Positions 54,118-63,679 are shown, counted from the stretch's first letter. The stretch: DNA of 64,000 nucleotides from F1-60-MAGs104 sp964356445 (GCA_964356445.1 CAYHHO010000001.1:6154-70153); one strand, 5' to 3'. The notes: generated by a model from the letters alone, not told the origin. Numbers and translations are program-made.

Positions 54118-56337
54118 ATGCGCATTGCTTACGCCATTGCTCTATCGCTTGCGTCGAGTGCCCTTGCCACCGTTGATGGTGCTGACGGCCACGGTCCGCT
54201 CGGACCGATCAACGCCGAGATCACACCCGAACCGACTCTGACCGACCGCTTTGGCGTCTGGTTCATCCCCGCCCCTGAAGTAGTGATGCCTGCGATGGAC
54301 ATGACGGGTTACCTCCAAGAGGACGCGCTCGCAGACAAGAGCGGTGTGTTCCGATTCGCCATCGAACGATGGGTCGACTTGTCGATCGCGGATGGACAGT
54401 GGATCGATGTCCTAGGCGGTCGCATATGGCGCGTTGACATTCGAATGGACGGCGCGCTCAGTTCGAGGCTGCACGTCTCTGGACTCAACCTCGCCGAAGG
54501 TCACGAACTCGCACTCGTCAGCCCAGAGAGCGAGCAGCCACTCACCGGCATCCTCACTGGCACAGGCGAGTTTGGCACAGGTGAGGCATACGGAATCTGC
54601 ACTCCATCGACACTCGCTCGAATCGAATGGTTTGTGCCGACAGACTCTCCTGCGAAGGAGTTGCCCTTTGTGTCCGTCGCGAATGCGTACGGATACCGCG
54701 ATGTGTTCGATATCTTTCAACAACTCGGCGGAACCTGCTCACTGAATCCTGCGTGCTACGCAGCATGGCTCAATGAATCAAACGCGACGTGCAAATTGAC
54801 GTTTACGAGCGGAGGGGGCAGTTATCTCTGCTCCGGTCAGTTGATCGCTTCAACCGCTGCAGACGAGACTCCATACGCGGCCACCGCGAATCACTGCATT
54901 AGCACGACCGCGGAAGCCAACAGCGCTGCGTTCATCTTTTTCAATCGATCGGCTTGCACGGGCGGCAACTCGGCGGGAACAACAGTGAGCGGAGCTGACA
55001 TCACAGCGACAAGCGCAACAAGCGACTGCAGTTTGCTCATGCTGCGTGGCGCACTGCCGACTGGCGTGTACTGGTCGGGGTGGATCAACACCAATCCAGC
55101 CACAAACACAGCATCGACTGGACTCCATCACCCTTCGGGCACTGCGCAGGCGATTTCGTTCGGCGTCAAGAACGCCGGCTCGTACAACTGCTCGTCGCCA
55201 CAAACCAACTGGAATTCGCTCTCGTGGAACAATGGCATCACTGAGGGCGGCTCGTCAGGATCCGCGATCTACCGCGACAGCGATCACAAGATGTATGGCG
55301 TGCTCACGTGCGGAGTGAGCTCGTGCTCGTTTACGAGCGGCGACGACGGATACGGCCGATGGGACGTCGCGGCAAACACCACCGCGTTCTCGACTCCCCT
55401 TGCGGCTGGAAGTGATGACGCGCAAGAACCGAATGACACTTGTGCTGCACCGAGGGTTCTCGGCGCTGGCACCTACAACTCGCTGGTCGTGAAGCGCCTC
55501 GACGAAGACTGGTACTCGCTCAATGTCGGTGTCGGTTCGACGCTCAGCGGCACGTTCACTTACACCCACGCCAACGGCGACATCGACCTCGAACTCTTCA
55601 ACGCTTGCGGAACGACTGCCGTGCTTGTGCGAAACGGGAATGTCAACAACGAGACGCTCTCGTACACGAATCCAGGACCTGGGACGACGCTTCTGCTTCG
55701 CGTCTTCCTCGCAAGCGATACGCGCAACGACTACTCGATGGTGCTCACCCTTCCGGTGACTGCGCCAGCCAATGACAATTGCACGACGGCAACTGCAGTC
55801 GGCGCTGGTGCGTTTGCGTTCAACACCACGAATGCAACGACCGTGACACCGACGCTTCCTGTCGCGTGCGACGAGGGTGCTGGCATCGCCATCAATAAAG
55901 ATGTCTGGTTCAAGTACACCGCCGCGTGCGCCGGAACTGCGACTGCGAGCACCTGCGGCAACGCTGCGTTCGACACCCGAATTGCCGTCTACGGCGGAGC
56001 GTCCTGCCCGACAGCTGCCACCCCTGTCAGTGCATGCTCGGACAATGCAGCGGGTTGCGCCTCTTCCACAAGCAAGGCATCTTGGGCTGTGACCGCTGGC
56101 AGCCTCTGGTATGTCCGCGTCGGATCACCAGGTGCAACGAGCGGCACCGGCACACTCACCATGAGTTGCGCCGTGACCTGCCCCGCTGATCGCAACGGCG
56201 ACCATTTCGTCGACGGAGCCGACCTCGGAGCAGTCCTCGGCGCTTGGGCCACCGGCGGCGGAGATGTCAACGGCGACGGTTACACAGATGGTGCGGATCT
56301 CAGCGTGCTTCTCGGCGCATGGGGTGCGTGCCCGTAA
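54118..56337 (+). CDS. Secreted trypsin-like serine protease with PPC-like domains and dockerin-like tail
   Basis: 739 residues. GAGGAG 6 bases upstream and a signal peptide set the ATG at 54118. The protease domain resembles lysyl endopeptidase types: His259 in AATANHCIS, Asp303 in SDCSLLML, Ser380 in EGGSSGSAIY. It is followed by a bacterial pre-peptidase C-terminal-type domain (DEDWYSLNVGVG; DIDLELFNACG), a Cys-bearing beta domain (TASTCGNAAFDTRIAVYGG) and the tail GADLGAVLGAWA / GADLSVLLGAWGACP. It is probably released or held on the surface. Confidence 0.88.
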   Translation: MRIAYAIALSLASSALATVDGADGHGPLGPINAEITPEPTLTDRFGVWFIPAPEVVMPAMDMTGYLQEDALADKSGVFRFAIERWVDLSIADGQWIDVLGGRIWRVDIRMDGALSSRLHVSGLNLAEGHELALVSPESEQPLTGILTGTGEFGTGEAYGICTPSTLARIEWFVPTDSPAKELPFVSVANAYGYRDVFDIFQQLGGTCSLNPACYAAWLNESNATCKLTFTSGGGSYLCSGQLIASTAADETPYAATANHCISTTAEANSAAFIFFNRSACTGGNSAGTTVSGADITATSATSDCSLLMLRGALPTGVYWSGWINTNPATNTASTGLHHPSGTAQAISFGVKNAGSYNCSSPQTNWNSLSWNNGITEGGSSGSAIYRDSDHKMYGVLTCGVSSCSFTSGDDGYGRWDVAANTTAFSTPLAAGSDDAQEPNDTCAAPRVLGAGTYNSLVVKRLDEDWYSLNVGVGSTLSGTFTYTHANGDIDLELFNACGTTAVLVRNGNVNNETLSYTNPGPGTTLLLRVFLASDTRNDYSMVLTLPVTAPANDNCTTATAVGAGAFAFNTTNATTVTPTLPVACDEGAGIAINKDVWFKYTAACAGTATASTCGNAAFDTRIAVYGGASCPTAATPVSACSDNAAGCASSTSKASWAVTAGSLWYVRVGSPGATSGTGTLTMSCAVTCPADRNGDHFVDGADLGAVLGAWATGGGDVNGDGYTDGADLSVLLGAWGACP

Positions 56338-56379
56338 GAGTTTGGAATTCATCTTTCAGTTTTCCTTCGAGGAGATTCA

Positions 56380-58197
56380 GTGAAAAACGCAAGATCTGCG
56401 ATCGGCGCGGTTGTTCTCGGGACAAGCGCGGTACTGCTGGGCACTTTCTCCACGTCGCTGGAGAACCCAGCCCACGCGCGCCGAGGTGATGGCGGAGTTG
56501 CGGGTGGCGGCACGGACTGCGCCAGCGCTCCCGCAGCGATCATCGGCAGCAATGCGTTCAACACATCGTCGGCGACTGCATCGCTGGTGGTGAACTCGGG
56601 CGCTGGATGCTCCACCCACACGATCTACAAGGTCAACTACTTCACATTTACGACGACAGAGGCTGGAAACTATTCCTTCTCGACCTGCGACGCCGAGACC
56701 TGGGACACGCGCATCGCAGTGCTCTCGACCTGCGGCGCGAGCCAGGTGCCTGTGCTATGCAACGATGACGCCTGCAACTATCAGAGCACCGCGACGGGCG
56801 CGCTCGCAGCAAGCACGACCTACCGCGTGGCTGTCGGCGGCTACGGCAGTGCAGACGGCGGCGCGGGCGCGATCACGATCGCATTTACTGGCTCGGGTGG
56901 CGGCGGCGGTGGCACCAACGGACCCGACGTGATCGTTGGCGCGATCCCCGACGTTGCCAAGTATGGAGGGGTGGTCGTCAGCGGCCAAACGATCATGGCG
57001 TACGCGATCGGCACGACGAGTTGCAACATCGGTGACGCGCTCCTCGACTGGTTCGCAGCACCAGACAATCGCCATCCGTTCATCCCGCAGAACTTCTACC
57101 GAATCAAGGGAGGACGCTGCGAGCAGATCGGCATGGGCTGGGGGAAGCACGGATTCACAGCACTGCAGGGTTCGCTATGCGGCGCGTGCACACCTTCATC
57201 GAGCGGAACATGGCTCGGAGTCGGTTGCTCAGATCCATACAGCGCTGGCTTGAATGGCAGCCAGAGCGGGCTCGGTTGCAGGTCAGAGGTCAATGCAGCT
57301 ACCGGCGTCTTCCCAGGAACTCCCAATGCGGGCATGCCAGGCGCAGCGGCCACGATTGGTCGACGCATTCAGGTGAACGCAAATGACTTGAATCCCAGCA
57401 TGAATGCCGGGGCGACTTACTTCGCCGAGGCGCAGTACATCCACCCGGGCGATGCTGCGGCGACCAACGACGACAACAATGCGTCGTGGCGCGCCTTTAC
57501 CGTTGGCTCGCTTGCGAGTGGGGCATACACGCTCACTCTCTCGGGTGCGACGATCCAACAGAAGTCTGCGCTGCAGGCGTGGCAGGCACTCGTGCCCGCG
57601 GTATCTCTGGTCAATGTTGATGTCGCAACTGACGGTCGCTTCACCGTTGCATCGCTCATCACCGACAATGGCAATGGAACGTGGCACTACGAGTACGCGG
57701 TCCAGAACATCAACAGCCACCGCGCAGCGCGGTCGTTCAGCGTGCCCGTGTCGACGGGAACGACGATCACCAACGTCGGATTCAAGGACATCGACTACCA
57801 CTCAGGCGATCCGTTTGCAACGACGAATTGGACGAATGCGACAACGGGCGGAGCCATCACTTGGACAGGTGGCGACTACGCAGTCAGCGCCAACGGCAAC
57901 GCACTTCGATTCGGCACGACCTACAACTTTTGGTTCGACGCGAATCAGGGTCCGGCCTCCACGAATGCGACGATTGGGCTCTTCAGACCAGGCACAAGTC
58001 CAACCGTCATGTTTGCGCTTCAGGGTCCAGGTGGAACGCCGACCGATCCTGCAGATCTCAATAGTGATGGGCTCGTCAATGCCTTGGATTTGGCCATCTT
58101 GTTGAGTACTTGGGGAACCAGCAGCGGCGGCGACGTTGACGGAAACGGCACTGTCGATGCGGGAGACCTTGCGACGTTGCTCAGCCACTGGTCCTGA
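56380..58197 (+). CDS. Secreted protein with Cys-bearing beta domain and dockerin-like tail
   Basis: 605 residues. A GTG start at 56380 has GAGGAG 6 bases before it and leads into a signal peptide (SAIGAVVLGTSAVLLGTFSTS). Residues about 45-165 form the beta domain (YSFSTCDAETWDTRIAVLSTCG, CNDDACNYQS). A large middle region (about 185-560) has no family that I recognise; it includes GDALLDWFAAPDNRHPFIPQ and LGVGCSDPY. The tail is NSDGLVNALDLAILLSTWG / DGNGTVDAGDLATLLSHWS. Same strand, 42 bases after the protease gene. Confidence 0.85.
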   Translation: MKNARSAIGAVVLGTSAVLLGTFSTSLENPAHARRGDGGVAGGGTDCASAPAAIIGSNAFNTSSATASLVVNSGAGCSTHTIYKVNYFTFTTTEAGNYSFSTCDAETWDTRIAVLSTCGASQVPVLCNDDACNYQSTATGALAASTTYRVAVGGYGSADGGAGAITIAFTGSGGGGGGTNGPDVIVGAIPDVAKYGGVVVSGQTIMAYAIGTTSCNIGDALLDWFAAPDNRHPFIPQNFYRIKGGRCEQIGMGWGKHGFTALQGSLCGACTPSSSGTWLGVGCSDPYSAGLNGSQSGLGCRSEVNAATGVFPGTPNAGMPGAAATIGRRIQVNANDLNPSMNAGATYFAEAQYIHPGDAAATNDDNNASWRAFTVGSLASGAYTLTLSGATIQQKSALQAWQALVPAVSLVNVDVATDGRFTVASLITDNGNGTWHYEYAVQNINSHRAARSFSVPVSTGTTITNVGFKDIDYHSGDPFATTNWTNATTGGAITWTGGDYAVSANGNALRFGTTYNFWFDANQGPASTNATIGLFRPGTSPTVMFALQGPGGTPTDPADLNSDGLVNALDLAILLSTWGTSSGGDVDGNGTVDAGDLATLLSHWS

Positions 58198-58375
58198 CCG
58201 TCATCATTTCGCCTCAACGAGCGCCGATTTGAGTACTTGGCTTTCGGCGCAGCCTATTTCTGTCGTTTTTTTTGCTTTTGTAGGCATTTGTGGCAAACTC
58301 AACGCGAGCGGCACGGGCTTCGTGTGCCATTTCGCATCGATCTATAGATCTGAACACCCCCAAATGGAGTCATTC

Positions 58376-59944
58376 ATGAATCGTGCAACTCGACTCGAAT
58401 CTCACTTCGTTGCCTGCGCTGCAGCCGTTGCGGCTTCAGCGCTAGGCACAACTGCAGCCGCCGATGTCGTGTACAGCGGCGTCGTCAACATCACCGTGCC
58501 AGCCAACATTGACGGCATTTATCTGAATGTCGAAACCGGCGCGTACGGATCAAGCGGCGCGGGCACCGCAGGTTGGGACACCAATCCGTACGGGACTTCG
58601 TTGACTGCGGTTTCGCTCTACTCGGCCACAGGCACCGGTCACATGCGCGCACCGGAAGCGGGCACGCTCACCGCGCGCACCAATCTGCTCCCTGACACGT
58701 CGATCGGCATCGGTTCGTTCTTCTACGCGTCGTCATCGGCGACGATCGGAACGCTTCCAGGTCAGTGGTCTGCGAACGCGGAGGGCGTCTATGGATTCAA
58801 GTTCCTCGCCGCTGACGGACTGACTCACTACGGCTGGCTGCGGCTCTCTATTGGAGCCAACGCGGCCACCCGCGTCATCGTCGACTATGCATACGAGAAC
58901 ATCGCTGGAGTTGACATTCGCTCTGGCTCGGGAGGCGGACCGCCACCTCCGTACGACCCATGCGCCCCGTTCAATCCATCCGCAAGCGTTGGCAACAACA
59001 ATCTGCCGATCAACTCGGCGACGGCGACCGATCTTGATCTCGGAGCGTGTGGCACTGCGTACAAGGCGAACTATTTCAAGTTTGTAGCGCCAGTGAGCGG
59101 CGATTTCGGCTTCAACGTTTGCGCTACCACTGGCGCGGTTTCCGCAGTTCTTGACGGTTGTGCAGCCGGATCTGCGGTCCTCAACTGCACCGCGGCTGGC
59201 TGCCAAGCCGGAGTCACGCTCGCTGCGGGCCAGACCGTCTACTGCGTCGTAGGCGCAGCGGATGCGGCAACTGTGCTTCCATCGCCGATGACTGTCAGCG
59301 TTTCGGGTCCGCCACTTCCAGCGTGCGTCGAAGCGGCGGCAGCCGCGTTCGGAGACAACGTCTTCGACGACACAGCATCGACAACGCCGCAGACTGTCAT
59401 CAGCAGCCTTGCTGGAGCGACCCAAGTCATCCAGAAGTCGGTCTGGTACAGATTCACTCCTGGCGCAACCGGCGCGTACAGCTTCAGGACGTGCGGCGTA
59501 ACCGGCGACACGATGATTGCTATCGGCGAAGTGTGCCCGACTTACGGGACAACCTTCCAGTCGATTGCATACAACGACGACGCACCGAATTGCTTGAGCG
59601 GCGCCAGCAGCCTCGCGAGCATCATCGACGCCACGAACGGTGGCGCGACCGGCGCATTCGCAGGGTTCCCGCTGATTCAGGATCTCGTAGCCGGACAGGA
59701 GTACTACATCGTTGCAGGTTCGTACTCGGCAACTGTAAACGTGACTGGCATTCTGGCGATCGACGGTCCGCCGCAGGCACCACCATGCCCAGGTGATTAC
59801 AACGGCGACCTCATTCGCGACGGCGCGGATATGGCGGCGCTGCTATCGGCTTGGGGCACTGCGGATGCTGACATCACAGGAGACGGCATCACCGATGGTC
59901 AGGATCTGACGACCCTGCTCAGCGGTTGGGGCGCCTGCCCATAA
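58376..59944 (+). CDS. Secreted protein with Cys-bearing beta domains and dockerin-like tail
   Basis: 522 residues from the ATG at 58376 with a signal peptide (HFVACAAAVAASALGTTAAAD). The first 180 residues resemble PEP-CTERM-type passenger domains (YSGVVNITVPANIDGIYLNV; GWLRLSIGAN). A Gly/Pro linker follows (GSGGGPPPPYDP), then two copies of the beta domain (FNVCATTGAVSAVLDGC; YSFRTCGVTGDTMIAIGE). The tail is GDYNGDLIRDGADMAALLSAWG / GDGITDGQDLTTLLSGWGACP. The long in-frame upstream extension has no signal or ribosome site. A terminator follows. Confidence 0.87.
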   Translation: MNRATRLESHFVACAAAVAASALGTTAAADVVYSGVVNITVPANIDGIYLNVETGAYGSSGAGTAGWDTNPYGTSLTAVSLYSATGTGHMRAPEAGTLTARTNLLPDTSIGIGSFFYASSSATIGTLPGQWSANAEGVYGFKFLAADGLTHYGWLRLSIGANAATRVIVDYAYENIAGVDIRSGSGGGPPPPYDPCAPFNPSASVGNNNLPINSATATDLDLGACGTAYKANYFKFVAPVSGDFGFNVCATTGAVSAVLDGCAAGSAVLNCTAAGCQAGVTLAAGQTVYCVVGAADAATVLPSPMTVSVSGPPLPACVEAAAAAFGDNVFDDTASTTPQTVISSLAGATQVIQKSVWYRFTPGATGAYSFRTCGVTGDTMIAIGEVCPTYGTTFQSIAYNDDAPNCLSGASSLASIIDATNGGATGAFAGFPLIQDLVAGQEYYIVAGSYSATVNVTGILAIDGPPQAPPCPGDYNGDLIRDGADMAALLSAWGTADADITGDGITDGQDLTTLLSGWGACP

Positions 59945-59976
59945 GTTTGGTTTGAGTCAATTCGGCAATCGAATTC

Positions 59977-60008
59977 AACCCCTCGGTCTTCGGGCCGAGG
60001 GGTTTTTC
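59977..60008 (+). terminator. Rho-independent terminator after the secreted-protein genes
   Basis: A 10-bp perfect stem (aacccctcgg / ccgaggggtt), loop of 8 bases and a short T-run. It lies 32 bases after the stop codon of the third dockerin-tailed gene and ends that block before the methyltransferase gene. Confidence 0.88.
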
Positions 60009-60041
60009 GTTGGCGCGGCATCGCCCCGCTACGATCGGGGC

Positions 60042-60776
60042 ATGTCTCCCATTCACTTTCCCCGAGTGCAGTTTTTCGGGCGAACATGGCGCGAATACGA
60101 GCAGATCTGGAACCTTCGTCTCGATGATCTGAAAGGCAAGCGAGTGCTCGATTGCCCTTGCGGACCAGCGAGTTTCGTCAGCGAAGGACGCAAGCGCGGC
60201 ATCGACATCGTCGGGTGCGATCCGCTCTTTGGATTCTCGGCATCGAAACTGCGGGCGCTCGGCGAAGCAGACATTGCGGATTGCATGCAGCAGATCCGCA
60301 AGTCCCAGCCGGACATGGCGGGTGGCGATCCTGAGGGCTACGAGCGTGAAAAGCGAGCCGCACTCGACGCGCTCATCGCAGACTTCACGCTGCGCGGACC
60401 AGCCGGCACCGATCCCGACGGTCGATATCTGGCTGCCGCACTTCCCAACCTTCCGTTCGCCGATCGCGCGTTCGATATCGCGCTTTCAGCGCACTTCCTA
60501 TTCAGTTACGCACCGGTAGAGTCCGGTGGCGTGATGGACTCGAATGAATTCGATCTGCCGTTTCACTTTCGCGCAGCGACTGAACTCGCACGCGTGGCGC
60601 GTGAGATTCACCTGTATCCGACCTACGAAGCCAGTTCATTGGATCCGAAGCGGCACCCCTACGCAGAGCCAATGGTGAACCACCTGCGTTCGATCGGCAT
60701 GACCGCGCGTTACGAGCCGAGCACCTACGACCAGGGCGCTCCCAACTGGAACTATTCGATTGTGGCTGCGTGGTGA
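60042..60776 (+). CDS. SAM-dependent methyltransferase-like protein
   Basis: 244 residues, cytoplasmic. The SAM fold shows GKRVLDCPCGPASFVSEGRKRG (glycine-rich loop with a PCGP variant), VGCDPLFGFS and FDIALSAHFLFSYAP. The N-terminus (FPRVQFFGRTWREYEQIWN) and the C-terminal YEPSTYDQGAPNWNYSI are not of a named enzyme. The ATG at 60042 follows the terminator, so it starts a new unit. It is 7 bases before the SUMF1-type gene. Substrate unknown. Confidence 0.82.
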   Translation: MSPIHFPRVQFFGRTWREYEQIWNLRLDDLKGKRVLDCPCGPASFVSEGRKRGIDIVGCDPLFGFSASKLRALGEADIADCMQQIRKSQPDMAGGDPEGYEREKRAALDALIADFTLRGPAGTDPDGRYLAAALPNLPFADRAFDIALSAHFLFSYAPVESGGVMDSNEFDLPFHFRAATELARVAREIHLYPTYEASSLDPKRHPYAEPMVNHLRSIGMTARYEPSTYDQGAPNWNYSIVAAW

Positions 60777-60783
60777 ACTCTTC

Positions 60784-61788
60784 ATGCCGTCGCTGACACA
60801 TCCACGTTTACTCGCCGCAGTGGTCGGGATAGCGCTCGCCGGCGCAAACTGCCCACAGCAGATCGCCGCACCATCCGGCATGATCCTCATCGAGGGCGGC
60901 GAGTTCATGATGGGCACCGACGATGCACAGGCCTATCCACAAGAACGCCCAGCGCGCCGCGTGAAACTCGACTCGTATTACATCGACGCGACCGAGGTCA
61001 CGAACGAACAGTTCAAAGCCTTCGTTGATGCGACGAACTATGTCACGATGGCCGAGCGCATTCCCGACTGGGAGCAGTTGAAGTTGCAGGTTCCACCGGG
61101 AACGCCGAAGCCGCCGGCAGAATCGCTCGTCGCTGGATCCGTCGTGTTCGTAGCGCCGACGCAGCGAGTGAATACGGCCGACCCGTCCGCGTGGTGGCAA
61201 TGGATCCCAGGCGCGAGCTGGCATCATCCCGAAGGTCCGCAGAGCACGCTCGATGGCCGCTGGGATCACCCTGTGACACAAGTCTCATGGGAAGACGCTA
61301 TCGCCTACGCCAAGTGGGCTGGCAAACGGCTCCCGACTGAGGCGGAATTCGAGTTCGCCGCGCGAGGAAAACTTGAAGGTGCGACCTACGGCTGGGGAAA
61401 CGAGTTCATCCCAAGCGGCAAGCGCATGGCCAATGTCTGGCAAGGTGAATTCCCAAACTCCAATTCGAAGGACGATGGATTCGCAGGCACGGCTCCAGTG
61501 AAAAGTTTTCCCGCGAATGGCTACGGGCTCTACGACACGATCGGCAATGTCTGGGAGTGGTGCGGCGACTCATACGAATCGCCCGAACATCCACGCGGAG
61601 CGCAGCGCGTCATCAAGGGCGGATCATTCCTCTGCGCCGAGAATTACTGCCGCAATTACAGACCAAGCGCGCGTCGCGGCACCGACTGGGACACCGGCCT
61701 ATCCAACCTTGGCTTTCGCTGCGTCAAGGATCTAGCGGCACCGAGCGCCGCGCCGGGCACCGCGCCCGCTGCGCCGCAAAGTCCCTGA
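60784..61788 (+). CDS. Formylglycine-generating enzyme-like protein with both catalytic Cys
   Basis: 334 residues with a signal-like N-terminus (LLAAVVGIALAGANC; could be a lipobox). Core motifs: GMILIEGGEFMMGTDD, YYIDATEVTNEQFKAFVDAT, VSWEDAIAYAKWAGKRLPTEAEFEFAARG, YDTIGNVWEWCGD and KGGSFLCAENYC. Cys284 and Cys289 match the copper-binding pair of true FGE (GGSxxCxxxxC), unlike the three tandem paralogues elsewhere in the window. It could activate sulfatases in the periplasm; no sulfatase gene is seen here. Confidence 0.9.
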   Translation: MPSLTHPRLLAAVVGIALAGANCPQQIAAPSGMILIEGGEFMMGTDDAQAYPQERPARRVKLDSYYIDATEVTNEQFKAFVDATNYVTMAERIPDWEQLKLQVPPGTPKPPAESLVAGSVVFVAPTQRVNTADPSAWWQWIPGASWHHPEGPQSTLDGRWDHPVTQVSWEDAIAYAKWAGKRLPTEAEFEFAARGKLEGATYGWGNEFIPSGKRMANVWQGEFPNSNSKDDGFAGTAPVKSFPANGYGLYDTIGNVWEWCGDSYESPEHPRGAQRVIKGGSFLCAENYCRNYRPSARRGTDWDTGLSNLGFRCVKDLAAPSAAPGTAPAAPQSP

Positions 61789-61791
61789 GCA

Positions 61792-62982
61792 TCAAGGACC
61801 AGCAGTGCCCCATGCACCAAGCAGGAGCGCGAGATCGCCGCCATCCACGATGCCGTCACCGTTGACATCGGCTGTGCCTCCGCTCGGTGCGCAAGCGAAG
61901 GACACATACCCGAGTGGGTTGGTTGTCGAATACACACGGGTGAGTCGGACCAGATAGGAGCGACCCGACTGAACTGCGAAGGTCACCTTAGATTGATAGT
62001 TGCATGTGTCATCGTTGCACGCGATCGGACACGATAAGGCTGCTAGGCAAGTATCGGTGGCGCACCCGCAGACATCGAAGACTTCCAGACCTGTATCCGC
62101 AAGGGTTTCCCCGCATGTTGTGACGGTTGCGTCGCCAGTGCAGTTCGGCGTCCACACATAGAAAAACTCGCGATTCACCGCCCATTGGGCGCAGTTGATT
62201 GTGCTCGCGATGGCGGGAGCAAATCCGAAGTCAAACGCGGGACGAGCCCACGATCCGACGAGGTGAACTGGCAGAGAGCAGGTGCTCGCTGCCAAGGGAT
62301 AGACGCCCGTGGTCGGCATCGAGTAGTCGCCGGCGCCAGAGGTCGTCGGGACGTACCAGTCAGACAGGCGGTAAGGAATCTCATTGCTTGTCGCAGCGGA
62401 GATTCCGAACGCGGCGGCTCCCTGATAAATGGTCAGTGGAGTACCAGTTGAACATGTCTCCCGCAACCCAATCGGCAGTGAAGTTGCGCCACACACAGCC
62501 ACGTAGTACTCGGTGTTAGGCAGCAAGAGGTCACCAAGTCTCGTGGTTGGAAAATTCGCGAGGTACACGCTTCCGTCCAGCACTGGATACGGCACTGCTG
62601 CTGAGACCTTCGTCACGGTGGCGATCGGATCTGCGAGATTGACGCTCACACTCTGGCACAAGACCGTGCGCTTTCTGAAGAGGCACAGTCGCGCGCTCCA
62701 CGCTGGCGAAGTTCCCATATCCATGTCAACCTTGAATGAGAAAACATTGGATCCCGTCTTCACCAAATACATGTCCACAGGATCCGCGACGAGAAGCAGG
62801 CCACCCGTCGTCTGACCGCGAATCTTCGTGGTGCCCGTCGGGGTGGAACCCACAATGACCTGAGACGTGTTCGGAAGCTGTCCCGCGTCGGTACCGCCTT
62901 CGTCCCAGTCGGGACCTGCGGTCGCAACAGTACATACTGTCAAGCAAAGACTAAGTGCCAGCGATGAAGGAATCTTGATCAT
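61792..62982 (-). CDS. Secreted protein with Cys-bearing beta domain and half dockerin-like tail
   Basis: 396 residues. Signal peptide (SSLALSLCLTVCTVATAG) with AAAGG before the ATG at 62982. Unrecognised N-terminal half (VDMYLVKTGSNVFSFKVD). The C-terminal half has the shared beta domain (TVTTCGETLADTGLEVFDVCG, ACNDDTCNYQSKVTF), then a single tail half (ADVNGDGIVDGGDLALLLGAWG). It lacks the second half found in its relatives. Its stop is 3 bases from that of the convergent FGE gene. Confidence 0.85.
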   Translation of the reverse strand: MIKIPSSLALSLCLTVCTVATAGPDWDEGGTDAGQLPNTSQVIVGSTPTGTTKIRGQTTGGLLLVADPVDMYLVKTGSNVFSFKVDMDMGTSPAWSARLCLFRKRTVLCQSVSVNLADPIATVTKVSAAVPYPVLDGSVYLANFPTTRLGDLLLPNTEYYVAVCGATSLPIGLRETCSTGTPLTIYQGAAAFGISAATSNEIPYRLSDWYVPTTSGAGDYSMPTTGVYPLAASTCSLPVHLVGSWARPAFDFGFAPAIASTINCAQWAVNREFFYVWTPNCTGDATVTTCGETLADTGLEVFDVCGCATDTCLAALSCPIACNDDTCNYQSKVTFAVQSGRSYLVRLTRVYSTTNPLGYVSFACAPSGGTADVNGDGIVDGGDLALLLGAWGTAGP

Positions 62983-63100
62983 GATTCTGCCTTTCCGGTT
63001 TGGTGCGTCTTGAGTGTGCCCGCACCCGCACAAAAGTCAAGGAATTGTCCGAAATGCCTTCGCCTTATCCAACCAACCGCGAATAACACGGCCCAACCTG

Positions 63101-63679
63101 TTATTGACAGCGTCGTCTTGTTCGCACCCCAATCCCTGCAAGCGCAAAGAGCATGAGGGCTCCAGGCGCTGGCGCAGGCGGAACGATGGTGGATCCGTCT
63201 CCAGTCGGATCGCCGTTTTCATCGACGAACCCAAGCGGCACATCGCTGCCACCCTTGATGAAGTAGGCGTGGTTCTGCGAGTCGCCCGCGTCTGAGGAGA
63301 GCACCGCCGTGTAGACATGCCCAGCGAAAAGCGAAATGGAAGTTCCAATGAACGCAATCGGCGAGAAAGACTGTGTGAAATCGCCAGGACCCAGCGTCAC
63401 GCTGAGGAGATTGGCGACGGTTCCATAGTCCGCGTACGAGCCCTCGAAGATCACCAGCGTCACAAGGCTCGTCGTCTGCGATCCGCGCTTCATGGTGAAG
63501 AGACCGCCATAGATGTCAGAGACATCCTGCGACACCGAGTACGTCCAGTGCTGCGTGTGATTGATGTCGCACTGCACTTGTGCCCCGGTGTGACCAGTTG
63601 AGATGAAGATGCCAGCGAGTGCGCTCTGCGAAATGCACAACGCCACCAACGCAACGACCACTCTCGAAATGACTGCCAT
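63101..63679 (-). CDS. PEP-CTERM-like secreted protein
   Basis: 192 residues. GGAGG 7 bases before the ATG and a signal peptide (VISRVVVALVALCISQSALA). The C-terminus has the layout of a PEP-CTERM sorting signal: a short VPPAPAPGALMLFALAGIGV segment with a hydrophobic stretch, then basic residues (RTRRRCQ). The middle is beta-rich without a known domain. No exosortase is in the window. In-frame upstream codons would give an unlikely basic extension. Confidence 0.8.
   Translation of the reverse strand: MAVISRVVVALVALCISQSALAGIFISTGHTGAQVQCDINHTQHWTYSVSQDVSDIYGGLFTMKRGSQTTSLVTLVIFEGSYADYGTVANLLSVTLGPGDFTQSFSPIAFIGTSISLFAGHVYTAVLSSDAGDSQNHAYFIKGGSDVPLGFVDENGDPTGDGSTIVPPAPAPGALMLFALAGIGVRTRRRCQ

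Noticed and set aside
63059..63113. Inverted repeat aataaca / tgttatt after the PEP-CTERM-like gene as a terminator
   Set aside because: The stem is only 7 bp with a long loop and no T-run.
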